Below the pieces are notes generated by a model. The model did not search any database and had not been told where the DNA came from. It saw only the letters and a program-made list of their open reading frames with translations. The position numbers were made by a program, and so were the translations under genes. Below, in pieces: positions 47,847 through 59,221 of a DNA stretch of 64,000 bases (the stretch's first letter is position 1; every line of letters begins with the position of its first letter). This stretch comes from Linyphia triangularis (Eukaryota > Arthropoda > Arachnida > Araneae > Linyphiidae). The stretch is taken from the NCBI GenBank assembly GCA_963978545.1, contig OZ021723.1, positions 48,996,569-49,060,568 of the forward strand. Direction: 5' to 3'.

Positions 47847-48000
47847 AGAAGCCAGTTGGAAGAGGTATTGTGTGATTTGTCCAGAATTGCAAAGATTTTG
47901 AGAAAGTAAATCCTCAATGCCTTCAGCAGTAGAAAGTCGAGCATTAGTGAATATTAGACAGATCGTGGCTTTCGGGGTGCTTGTTATAAGTGTTAACTCA
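47847..48000 (-). other. Exon-like open frame with consensus donor
   Basis: On the minus strand, an open frame with balanced codons (STPKATICLIFTNARLSTAE, GIEDLLSQNLCNSG, YLFQLAS) ends exactly at GTAAGT (47841-47846). The acceptor is unclear: CCATGAG at about 48000, or an internal AACAAG. The KATICLIF...LLSQN...LAS rhythm faintly recalls ligand-binding domains of class C receptors. I cannot support a name. Confidence 0.3.
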
Positions 48001-48253
48001 TGGAAAATATAAATAACTATACCGGTACAAATATAGTAAGAACGCAATTGCAAGAATATAGTTGAATGGAATTATCAGAAATTGTAACTAAACGAATTTT
48101 TCATGAGTGGTAGTATGAATTATTGTATAACATTACATCGATTTAGATATCGTCTATATTATTGGTAATTAATAGAAATACTTTTTTATTTGAATACATC
48201 GATATAACAGTATGAAACCCACAAATCAGTCATTATCATGATATTTTTCTTAA

Positions 48254-48558
48254 CACATTCGCTGCCACCAAAATTTATATATCCATCCTCAGAAGCCGAA
48301 TTTAAAAAAAGTGTTTTGAGGATTAAAAACGTTCCTTATATTTTAATAGTAAAACCAGAAAAAAAGAAAAAAACCAAGCACTAAAAATATAAAAATAATG
48401 CTTCACTAACGTGCCTCAAAAACCTCATCGTTCAACCACCAAATCCGAACTAAAAATAAAGCAGTTTACTTATCATACTCGATCGTCGTCCTAGAGCGTC
48501 GCCGGCATGGGATGTAGCGCCATGCTGACGCGCAAGCGCGTCAGTGGCAGCGAATGTG
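48254..48558. mobile_element. piggyBac-like MITE, 305 bp
   Basis: Perfect 15-bp terminal inverted repeats CACATTCGCTGCCAC are flanked on both sides by TTAA (48250-48253 and 48559-48562), the piggyBac target duplication. A CG-rich subterminal hairpin, CTGACGCGCAAGCGCGTCAG (48527-48546), lies next to the right end. It has no coding capacity, so it depends on a transposase encoded elsewhere. Confidence 0.9.
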
Positions 48559-49494
48559 TTAATGCATTTCATTGTCATAGCTGTAATATTTTATATAAAA
48601 AAAGCTTTTTTGTGAACCTCAACATTTCCCCCAATCAATATAGTGTGTTTCATGATTAGAAATTCAGCATGATTTTACAAATCCCTAAGCCATATCAATG
48701 TCGAAATATACATAGTAAGAAGTGTATTATGGGTATATGTAAAATGCAGATTAATAATTTACTATGTAGATAATTATATTAACTGTTGATTATGTATAAT
48801 TACCAAGAGAATATATGCATAATAATCAGGTATTTCACGACATACATTTCATAAATGTATACATATTCATGACAAATATTCACAACATCCTGTCACAAAA
48901 ATATTTCATTTCATCCATGACATAAATGTGTATTAACGTTCCTGGTAATACCAATGAGATTAGCGTAAAATTTTTCTTCATTAAAAGATTTCAGTTGAGA
49001 ACGAACTTATATATCACCATAATTTGTTTTCTATTTCATCCACTTATGAAATCCATTTTCTCTTTTTAACGAAGACGTTATAGCAATACTTCAGAAATAA
49101 CCTCATTATCTATTGCGATATGAGATATGACGTAAATTCAATATTCAAGCACTTATGTTGTTTCCCAATTGAATAAAAAATGTTTTGATGAATTTATATC
49201 TTAACTAAATACCTTGAAAGAACTTGAAGAGCATCAATTGCATAAATAATAAATGATAAGGAATATTTAACTTTTAGCTCTTTTTGATTAAAAAAAAGTA
49301 ACAGTTTAAACATTTTCTTACGTTAGGATATTTGTTAAAATGTTACACAATGTGTCATCAGAGATTACATAAGAAAAAAATATACATAATATTTATTAAC
49401 CTGGAATGTTATAAAAAAATTTATATTTCTTCCGAGTCTTCAACCTTTTTAAATCATTAATATTGTATTAACTTCTATTTTGTTTGTTTGTTAG

Positions 49495-49900
49495 TGGTGG
49501 TCATATCTTACGGAGTTGAATCAGCTTACTTTCCATCATATAATTGATCTAAAACTTGGAAGATAGATTCATTGTCGATGACAATATATTCAATTAAATT
49601 TTGGGTGCCGACGGTAAAAGGCCGCTTTTGCACTTTTCTATTGCCTCACATCAGACTTATCATCATTTCCTCACGTTCTCTTATCAATATCCAATTACCA
49701 GTAATACCAATCTTAATTCAAATAAGTAAATTTGCCGATATTTAATGGTTGAAATCTTTCCCTATTGTGGTTGACGAGGCAAAATCTTCAGATATTTAAC
49801 TTGCTCATTTGCCGCCATCCAATCGAGCTGAAACTTGGCAGATAAATTCTATGCGGATGATAATATTTTCAGTCAATTTTTAGAGGAAACCAGTTCGTAA
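49495..49900. repeat. Diverged direct-repeat pair related to 33780-33850
   Basis: About 49545-49615 and 49828-49890 share AT(C/T)xAAxCxGATCTAAAACTTGG-like text with CATTGTCGATGACAATAT / TATGCGGATGATAATATT following. Part also recurs near 33812. This is an unclassified dispersed repeat. Confidence 0.45.
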
Positions 49901-50319
49901 ATGATCCAGAATGGTTGATTTCTTCATACGGGTAAACACTATGTAAACTTGATCAGAGCTCAATCGAGAGGAATCTGTGTTAAAATTTCTTTTTTTTTAG
50001 TTAAATTATTATAATAATAAGGTCACATCTTTTTGAAAAACCGGGATATCATGCATTCTTTCGGGCATATTATCAATACCAAAATTATATACATATTTAC
50101 TACTGAAGTAAGTAAACTTGCACCATAGCTGTTAAGTACTGTTACTATTTGAGGTTTTTTAGTAATTGAAGAAAAACAGGTAGATTAATTTCTTCATTTC
50201 TAAGATATATTTAAATATTATTTTTTTTATTATAGAAATTGCGCATCATCACGAATAATTTAAACATGTTTGCAGGTTATTATTTACATTGGGTATTGTA
50301 TATTTTGGCAGTTACTTTG

Positions 50320-50351
<32 letters not shown>

Positions 50352-51430
50352 CAAGCCACCGATGTGACAGAGTTTTCTAATCTTATCGCACTTGGTTTTC
50401 ATTAATTTAAACCAAATTACAAGAAAAAAAAGAATAAAAGTGTTCTCGAACTTAAAACAATTTTGCTAAAAAATTCAATTGCATCAACGAATACAATCCC
50501 ATGTTATTCAACTTTTACTATTTTAAACTGATCAAACCAGTACCGAAATCATTGAATAAGTTCTCCATGTTTTGTCCTTGGAGTATTTGACACTAAAATG
50601 AATTTAAAAAAAAATATCACGTATTTTTGTGTATAAATTTATTTTATTTGTTTTTTTATTTTTAGTTTTGCAATGCAGATTATATACCTACATTTTACAC
50701 ATTAGGAAAATGTGCGTTTTTAAAATGAGTTTGATTTTTAAAAAAATCTATCTAGTCAAAATTATAAATATTTTGTATCATACACTAAGCCATACATTAG
50801 ATATTTATCTACTTCAATTAAATTTTTCAAATATTACATGGTCAAGTGTGTTTAACAAAATGATGGTAATTTCGGCTAGTTTTTCTAAAATATAATCTGG
50901 TTAATTTTGTAAACAAGACTATCATAAAGACGAATCTAGTTCCAACTTTTATGTGGACATAGGCATATTTTGATCCACTTATGACGCATGCAATCAATAT
51001 ATATAGATAACTGTTGTTTATTCAAAAGCCACAACATATGAAATTAGTTTTTATATTTATTTGCCTTTCGTTTTTCTGTCTGGCTTTGGATATTTATTCA
51101 CTAGTTGCGTGTCAGTTTTGGTTCCAATTGTACAATAATCTAATTAAGAAATTATGAAGTTGTTTAGTATTGAATGAATTCTTAGTTATATAACAAATAC
51201 TTAAACGTGCTTTTTGGTCCTATAGAATACACAAAATTAAAGTAAAAAGCAAATTATTTTTCTTACCAAGCGTATACTAGAACGAAAATATTTTCCTATA
51301 CGATAATATGTCAAGATTTCAGCATAGTTTCTACAACAAATTATACTGAATTCATAGGACTACGTTCAAATTTTATGTTATTCTACACACGCACTTACAC
51401 TTTGAATATTTCAATGAGGCATCAAATGAA

Positions 51431-51461
51431 AATGTATGTTCATGATTTATGAACATACATT
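51431..51461. repeat. Perfect hairpin, 13-bp stem, 5-nt loop
   Basis: AATGTATGTTCAT, loop GATTT, ATGAACATACATT. A-rich sequence surrounds it and there is no neighbouring gene, so no function is implied. Confidence 0.8.
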
Positions 51462-52291
51462 ATGCTGAATGATGATGGTACCGTTTTGTTTTTGATAGAA
51501 AAAGTTTAAGGCAGTTGTGGATTTCGTCTAGGTTCCATTATAAACATATTCATATTCTTTTTCAATTTTGATATGAAAGACGTGAAAGAAATATTAAAAA
51601 AAATTTGAATTGTAAAATATAATAGTTTGGATAAATTAATTTTTTACAAACAAATTATTTCGAGGTCAAAAAATAGAGGCATATTTATGATTGATATAAC
51701 TCTCACTCAAGAGCATGTGCACCATTTACATAAGGAGAAAAATAATTATGTTACATACTTTGACACAATACACTGCTTAAGATTCTGTACTGTGTTTCTT
51801 AAATGTATGGATTTTAGATTGTAAATGTAATGTTATTTTTTTATAATTTAGTTTCTTGATATATAATTTTATAATTAGGTACAGCTACAATGCATATTAT
51901 TTCTTTATTAAAAAATACGTATTACCTTTATATACTTGATTCAATAATAAATCAACTTTTGAAACGAATTTTTTAAATAATATCTTATTATACATTGAAC
52001 TTTTAATTACAAAGTGTTTTGTTTTGGAACATTACATACAATTGAATCTACCATACTTCATTAAATTATTTTCATAAAATTATATGAGAAAAATATAAAT
52101 AATATTTAATGAATAATAAATATCAAAGTAACATCTCACCTAATCTTGAATATTGGATCTCCCACATTATTTCCAGTAGTAACTTTTAAGAATTACTGTA
52201 GATTGTTCTAGTAGTGTGTTTATCGAATATAATTTTTATTTCTGTCTTTAACAGTCAGGAACACACATGGTAGATATCAATTCAATAAAAA

Positions 52292-52580
52292 TAGGGGTGT
52301 GGAACATCGTACTACTTTCGATTACACGATAATATTAGTCATTGAATTAAAATTTATGATGTTATTTACCGCCTTTATATTTTAACTCATTTAAATAAAT
52401 GGTAAATTTGGCTATATTTTTGGCAATAATTTGGCAAAAAAAAAAAAAAAAACGCCATTATGGCGAAATTGGTAATGTTATTCGATAGATATTACATTGT
52501 CGTTTCTTGTGCATAAAACAAAAACAAATCTATCTTTGATGGGCAATGCTCAAAGGCAGAGAGCTCTGTGTTAGTTTCCG
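52292..52580 (+). repeat. Dispersed repeat copy B
   Basis: Same orientation as 8668-8952. Shared landmarks are GTGTGGAACATCG, TTTTTGGCAATAATTT, an (A)n tract, ATGCTCAAAGGCAGAGAGCT and CTGTGTTA. It diverges right after that point. Confidence 0.6.
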
Positions 52581-53366
52581 TAACATGGTTTTAGAGTTAT
52601 TTAGAATAAAATACAAAAATATACAAGGACGTTCATAATTTATTATCATGAAACTAGAAAAAAAAATTGTATAGTTCTAGATATAGTTCTGAAATAGTTA
52701 TAAATATTTCAAATTGTATTACATAGTATTTCTTTGTACGAATTTTCTGAAATAATAATTTTTAATTTGTCTCGTCGAGTTCCCTATTTGTTAATTCATA
52801 GACATAATCAACGAAACTATTGCCGGAGAGTCCAAATACTGACCTGGCTTGCGAAGGGCCATGGGATCGAGTTCTGCTTATCGTTATACATCGATATTTG
52901 TCTCGGTTTTTTTTTTTTTTTTTTTTTTTTTTTTCATTTAAGACATAAACACACCTTATACGACCACCTGGAAAACACCCTACTTCTCCCTCTTCACTCA
53001 ATGAACCCTTTCAGTATTCCATATATTGATCTATAATTACGATCTGGTGCAGTATAATCATCGTCATGTACTTAATGTACCGAAAAATTTCTGCTACAAC
53101 CACCCATGCAAAATGCCATTAAAAGCCAAAATGTCAAAACTTATAAAAACTGTAGATTGGACTAGAAGGTGAATAAGCGAGCTTGATAAATGATTGAAAA
53201 CAATGTCGTATCTTCTTTGAGTTGGGAAAACATACGTAACAGTAATTAACATGTTTTATGTTTTAACAAATATTGATAAATATTAGTCCGAGAGGCGACT
53301 GCATGTTTAGGTACCTCGTCGAACATAATTCTGAATTGTGTATAGAATGTGGAGAAAAGCAAAGGT

Positions 53367-55035
53367 GCGTTTCGTTGGCCCCGCCCACAAACGCACTAAT
53401 TTTTTATTATATACCACAATTTAGTGCTTTCAGAATCCGCCATTAAAAAAATTAGTGCGTCAATATTTACTGAGATATACAAAGAAATGCGTGGACGGGG
53501 CCAACGAAACGCTAGCCCCGCCCACAAACGCACTCATTTTTTAATATATACCAAATTTTAGTGCTCAATTAGTGCTTTCAGAATCCACCATCCAAAAAAT
53601 TAGTGCGTCATTACTTTTCATAAAATTCAAGGTTAATTGAGGGTAGGCGGGCAAAATGCTGGCCCCGCCCACAAAAGCAATCATTATTCATTATATGTTA
53701 AAATGTCGGGCATAATTAGTGCTTTCAGAATACCCAACTGCCAGAAATAGTGCGTCAATATTTTGGCCAAAATTGACCATTTTGTAAAAATAATTCACTA
53801 ATCACTTCCGTTTCGTTGGCCCCGCCCACAAAAGCAATCATCAAGCATTATATGTTAAAATGTTGGGCATAATTAGTGCTTTCAGAAAACCCAACTGCAA
53901 AAATTAGTGCGTCAATATTTTGGCCAAAATTGCAAATTTTAGCTTATTGCCGAATGTACGCGAGCCATAAACCGATGTAAATTATCACGCACTAATTGTA
54001 TGACCGGTGCCAAATTTTAGTGCTCAATGAGTGCTTTCAGAATCCCCAACAGCCAGAATTAGTGCGTCAATATTTTGGCCAAAATTGACTATTTTGTAAT
54101 AATTAGTCACTTGTCACTTCCGTTTCGTTGGCCCCGCCCACAAAAGCAATCATCAATTATTATATGTTAAAATGCTTTTAGAAAACCCAATTGCAAAAAT
54201 TAGTGCGTCAATATTTTGGCCAAAATTGCCAATTTTAGCTTATTGCCGAATGTACGCGAGCTTTAAACCGATGTAAATTATCACGCACTAATTGTATGAC
54301 CGGTGCCAAATTTTAGTGCTCAATGAGTGCTTTCAGAATCCCCAACCGCCAGAATTAGTGCGTCAATATTTTGGCCAAAATTGACTATTTTGTAATAATT
54401 ATTCACTTGTCACTTCCGTTTCGCTGGCCCCACCCACAAAAGCAATCATCAATTATTATATGTTAAAATGTTGGGCATAATTAGTGCTTTTAGAAAACCC
54501 AATTGCAAAAATTAGTGCGTCAATATTTTGGCCAAAATTGCCAATTTTAACTCATTGTCGAATGTACGTGAGCCTTAAACCGATGTAAATTATCACGCAC
54601 AAATTGTATGACCGGTGCCAAATTTTAGTGCTCAATGAGTGCTTTCAGAATCCATAACTGCCAGAATTAGTGCGTCAATATTTTGGCCAAAATTGACCAT
54701 TTTGTAATAATTATTTACTAATCACTTGCGTTTTGTTGGCCCCGCCCACAGACGCACTAATTGTCTCACATATGCAAACATTTAGTGCTCAATTAGTGCT
54801 TTCAGAATACCCAACTGCAAAAATTAGTGCGTCAATATTTACCGAGATATATAAAGAAATGCGTGGGCTGGGCCAACGAAACGCTTGCCCCGCCCACAAA
54901 CGCACTAATTTTTTAATATATACCAAATTTTAGTGCTCAATGAGTGCTTTCAGAATCTCCAACCGCCAAAATTAGTGCGTCAATATTTTGACCAAAATCG
55001 TCAATTTCAACTTATTGCGGAATGTACGCGCATAT
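53367..55035 (+). repeat. Left arm of the foldback element, modular
   Basis: The core AATTAGTGCGTCAATATTTT followed by GGCCAAAATTG occurs at about 53761, 53917, 54072, 54213, 54369, 54525, 54680 and, degenerate, 54985, mostly 155-156 bp apart. Roughly every second module carries a GC-rich segment CGTTTCGTTGGCCCCGCCCA (about 53366, 53810, 54120, 54418, 54728). Others carry ATGACCGGTGCCAAATTTTA. The outermost part mirrors the outermost part of the right arm almost word for word. Confidence 0.9.
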
Positions 55036-55178
55036 CATCATAGATACGGATTCAATAGAATACAATTTTATTTGTTCGGCTGACATTTTCGAATGCCATT
55101 CAAATATCACCAGAAAGATTCCATAGTTAAAAATAAACTTAGGACATCAAAATTCACATTACATGAAATATATACTAT

Positions 55179-55470
55179 TGTTGCGTTTGATGGGTTCGAA
55201 AGATTTGAAGCCAAAGCAGATCAAAACTTGCAGAAGTTTATTCTACTATAACTCTTCACAGATTCCTTTACAACTCCAGAACTTCTCGTTCTAGTAGACA
55301 CAATACAGCTCTTTTCACAACAATAGAGCACAAAACAGCAGCTATAAACTTTACAACACCACTGCTATATCACCGCAAAAGACAATGCAATACAGTTCAC
55401 TTTAGAATGCTCACTGAGACTCAGTAATTCCAGTCAACTAACGGACTCAACTAACTTTTTTGGAAATTTG
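55179..55470 (-). repeat. Partial LTR, minus orientation, inside the foldback loop
   Basis: Reverse-complemented, it aligns with the last about 280 bp of the solo LTR at 57109-57788: GAGTCCGTTAGTTGACTGGA, then TGTGTCTACTAGAACGAGAA and a CAACA end. It starts on the + strand as TGTTGCGTTTGATGGG. The similarity fades beyond about 55470, so the upstream LTR part is missing or diverged. Confidence 0.8.
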
Positions 55471-55663
55471 CCGAGCCGCCTTTCTAAAAACTTTAGCGGG
55501 GTGAGATAATAAAGATATATATGATTTGTGTTCGCAGGATACCTATTATATTTGTGTACGCAGTCCATCAATGTAGGCTGGGAAAAAGACACCGACTCCC
55601 TTATATTATAGACTTCTAGTGTAAAAATGCCGATTCGTCAAACTCGGATAGGTATTTTTAATA

Positions 55664-55702
<39 letters not shown>

Positions 55703-57108
55703 ATTTGATTTTATTAAGGATCGACTTTAAAAAAAGGGGACTTGATAAAATATCGAAAATGTGCCGACTGTTCAACTTTTTAAAACTTTGAGGAGAGGGG
55801 GGGGGGGGGAGATGCCCCGTTCGCGTCGTCCCTTCTTGAACTGTTAGAGATGAGCAAAACTCCGACCGGGATCAGCTTTATATGTTGGTGCTTGGTAGTG
55901 GGAGGTCTGTGTTTTTTGGGTGCAACGTAGATATCCCCTTCTTACTTGAAACATTTATAGCCCCCCCCCCCACTCTTATCCCCCACGTGTCGGATTACTT
56001 TTATCGAAAAGAAGGTCGAACACTTGTTCTGAAGTGTGGATTGATGAGAAGTTACAACTTGGTTTGTCTTCAGAAGTAATGATATTTGTCTGTCATATTT
56101 GGTTAAGAATGTTCGGATCTCAAAAAGATAACATTCTATTCCATTGCGAGTCAAGATTGAAATGTAGAGTCATGTGCACCATTAGCAATTTTGCTCTTTT
56201 GTAACTAGGTGGCCCATACTTGTGATAGGACATGGTATGTGAAGGATATCAACCCTCCCGAAACAATTCCTTTAGTGCTATAAAAATTGGACTCTACAGA
56301 AATTTAAATGTTTTTATTTATAAGAGCTAGATATTTCATACTTCAAGTACTTTTGCTATTATCTACAGATTAAAAATAGTCTCTCAATGTAAATTTAAAT
56401 GATTTTTGTATTTTTGATAGGTATATAGTTTATAATTCCACCATTAGTACTTGTTATTTTTTTGACAAAAAATACATCTTTTTAACATTCATAACAACAA
56501 CATCAAATAGGAAAATACATTATGAAAATACTGGTTCATGTAATTGTCACCTACACTTTATCTGCATAGCAGTTTGATTAAGGAGGACCAGAATATCATA
56601 CAAAATGAATGCAAACATTCCCAAAATTAAAATAAAACAAGCAAGAAAACACTATACATGACATCATACTTTATTTTTTATACTAATAGATTGTAAATAT
56701 TTACCTTGATTTATATTGAATATTTCTAAAATATTCAAAACACTGAGCAATGAAACTCCGAAACTAAATTACTGTTTCCTATATTAGATATATGTCTTAC
56801 CTTTTAAAATATTTTTTGTCCCCGTGCTTTATTCAGAAATGTTATTTCAAAGTTGAGTGTAACATATATTTCTGCTTAAAAACTAATTCAACTGTGATAG
56901 AATATTAAAGCAATTATTTTACAATTGCTTCATTTGAAGAATATATAAAATAGTGCTTAGTATTGAATACTGTTGGGATGGGCTAACAGCTCCTTTTGAC
57001 TTCTCTTTTTTGTTCACAGTCACTTAAATAAACATAATTCTACTGCAAAATTGTGATTGATGATAATACGAGAAAAAAAATCCTTTTTGATTAAAAATGA
57101 TTCCATAT
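55471..57108. other. Central loop DNA, unassigned
   Basis: It contains a (TTA)n microsatellite (about 55672-55700) and G and C runs (about 55797, 55962). No coding exon or transposase is recognised. Confidence 0.45.
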
Positions 57109-57788
57109 TGCTACGAATTTTTGCATATTTGTAAATATTTCGTAGTGTTAATTTTGTAAATAGGAAAATTTATGTACATTTCGCATAAGGCAGTGCAATA
57201 GTTCGTCTGAGCTTGGCTTCCCTGCAATAAGGGTCTTGTGCTTTATAACGAGTTTTACAGAGGTAACTATGGGAAGCGAGTTTTAAGGAGCGGGGCATTT
57301 AACATTATGGTAATGGCAATCTCGCCAAGTTGGTGACGGTTTTGGCGACTAATTTTTGTCGCCATGTACATGTATAGGACTTTTTGACTACGATCTGGAA
57401 AGTTCTCCAAATATCTATCTCTAGGAGTTTCAAGATGGTTCACGTATGTTCTTCTCCCCTATAAAAGCTCAGGAGAGCGGGTGATGGAGGGAGTAGTTGA
57501 TTTCGAGTCCGTAAGTTGTTAGCTGAGTCCATTAATTGACTGGAATTACTGATACTGAGTTCCGAAAGCAAACTGCATTGCATTGTCTTTTGCGGCGATT
57601 TAGCAGTTGTGTTGTCGAGTTTTTAACTGCTGTTTTATGTTCTATCGTTGTAAAAAGAGCTATATTGTGTCTACTAGAACGAGAAGTTCTGGAGCTGTAA
57701 GAGAATCTGTGAAGAATTACATTGGAATAAATTTATGCAAGTTTTGATCTGCTTTGGCTTTAAATCTTTCGAACCCTTCTACGCAACA
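57109..57788 (+). mobile_element. Solo LTR, 680 bp
   Basis: It runs from TGCTACGAATTTTTGCATAT to CTACGCAACA with TG...CA ends and a 4-bp flanking duplication ATAT (57105-57108 and 57789-57792). Internal features fit an LTR: TATAAAAG at 57460-57467 and AATAAA at 57726-57731 about 60 bp before the end. No internal coding region is attached, so it is a recombinational solo LTR. It belongs to a different family from the element at 12502-21619. Confidence 0.8.
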
Positions 57789-57792
57789 ATAT

Positions 57793-57939
57793 ACTGAGCC
57801 CAGAGCAAAATTATTGACCTTCACAAATTTGCTTTATAAATTACCACATTCTGAAATAAACCATGAGGATTCAGATACATTTGAATTTTCTTTCACCATG
57901 AAATTTTCTTTGTGAGAAGAAGGAAACACCTTGCTCTCA

Positions 57940-57975
<36 letters not shown>

Positions 57976-59221
57976 GGATGTCCAATTATTATTAATTTTG
58001 ATCTCAATTTTTCATACATTTTTGATGAAAGATTTATAGTATGTTGAAGGAAAACATGCACTTAGCTAAATATATATTTAATAAAATTTCTTAAAATAAA
58101 TTTGGTGTTCTTAAAAAAATAAGCAAATAGAGTAATCACTCGGAACACCAGTGCGCTTCCAGAGGAGGGGGATAGAGAACACCAGCCCCTTCACAATAAC
58201 TTCTCAGTTTGAAAAAAGAAGGGCAGAAAAGAAAGGGAGAAAAAATACGAATTATGAAGTAGACAAAAGAGAATAAAGATGACTCAATTATGTATGACCA
58301 ATATGTTTAAAAAACGTAACTTAAACCTTTAAAAAACATTTTATTCCTAAATTAAAGCGCAATTTCAGAAGTAAGAAATACTTTGTGTATTCTCTTGATG
58401 CAAATACCACAATTTTAACCAAAACGTAGGAGCCTACAAATAATACTGGTTGAATGGAACCCCAAAAAGATGTTCCAGTATAGCCTAAAATATGCGTCAT
58501 AACACCTCTGTAATAAAAAAAAATATATATATTCGTATACTTTCAACTGCTTTGTAAACACTACAGTTGGATTCAATGCTCTTATTTCTATAGGAGTAGA
58601 TTGAAGAAAAAGAAGCTAAAAGAATTCCATCACAAGCGTAATTCTCAACACATATGAAGCCACCCTTAATCCTTAAAATTTGCCCTAATTCCTTCGATTT
58701 TGCTTCCCCTATGAACCATCACCCCACTGTTCTTTCAACTCTCAAAGAACGTGTGGAAAAAGTGAATTGGGGGATGTGAAGAGGGGGTGAGGTCAGAGTT
58801 CAAGGGAGGAGAGGACTAAACCAATAAAAGTGTTTACCTTATCAGTCAAGACTAGCAGCCGCGAATACATTTACCAAGACGTAGTTCCTGGGTTCCGTAG
58901 TTCATTTATTGAGTTCAGAAGCAACTCAATAGCAAAAGAGTATTAGAATTACATACCATTACATTGGTAGTCGGTCAGTATCTTGACCAAAATATTTACA
59001 ATTATACTATTTTATTTCTAAAAAATTTCATATATTTTATCAAAGTAATTGAAAACTGGGGACTTCTATTTTAAATAATATTTCAAGGTGGCTCTGGATG
59101 GACAAAGCAATGAGGTAAAGACGGAATTGCCTCTTCAATACTTTTTTCAATACCTGACTTTTCAGTTTTCATTTCGAGAAATAAATATAAGTCACGATAG
59201 TTGGTAATTTTATTGGTATTA
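57793..59221. other. Central loop DNA, unassigned
   Basis: It contains an (A)n tract at about 57941-57970 and a more complex block at about 58640-58930 (GGGGGATGTGAAGAGGGGGTG). No gene is recognised. Confidence 0.4.

Larger units (their letters stand above)
45965..53285. other. Probable first intron / noncoding DNA
   Basis: A+T-rich, with (A)n tracts at about 46008, 46747 and 50321, a piggyBac-like MITE (48254-48558), a 13-bp stem hairpin at 51431-51461 and a dispersed repeat at 52292-52580. Apart from an exon-like minus-strand frame at 47847-48000 I see no coding sequence. Confidence 0.4.

Noticed and set aside
57834..58061. 75-codon minus-strand frame containing poly-Phe
   Set aside because: Created by the (A)n tract at about 57941-57970; the same artefact produces frames at 24504-24701, 52734-53036 and 5836-6036.
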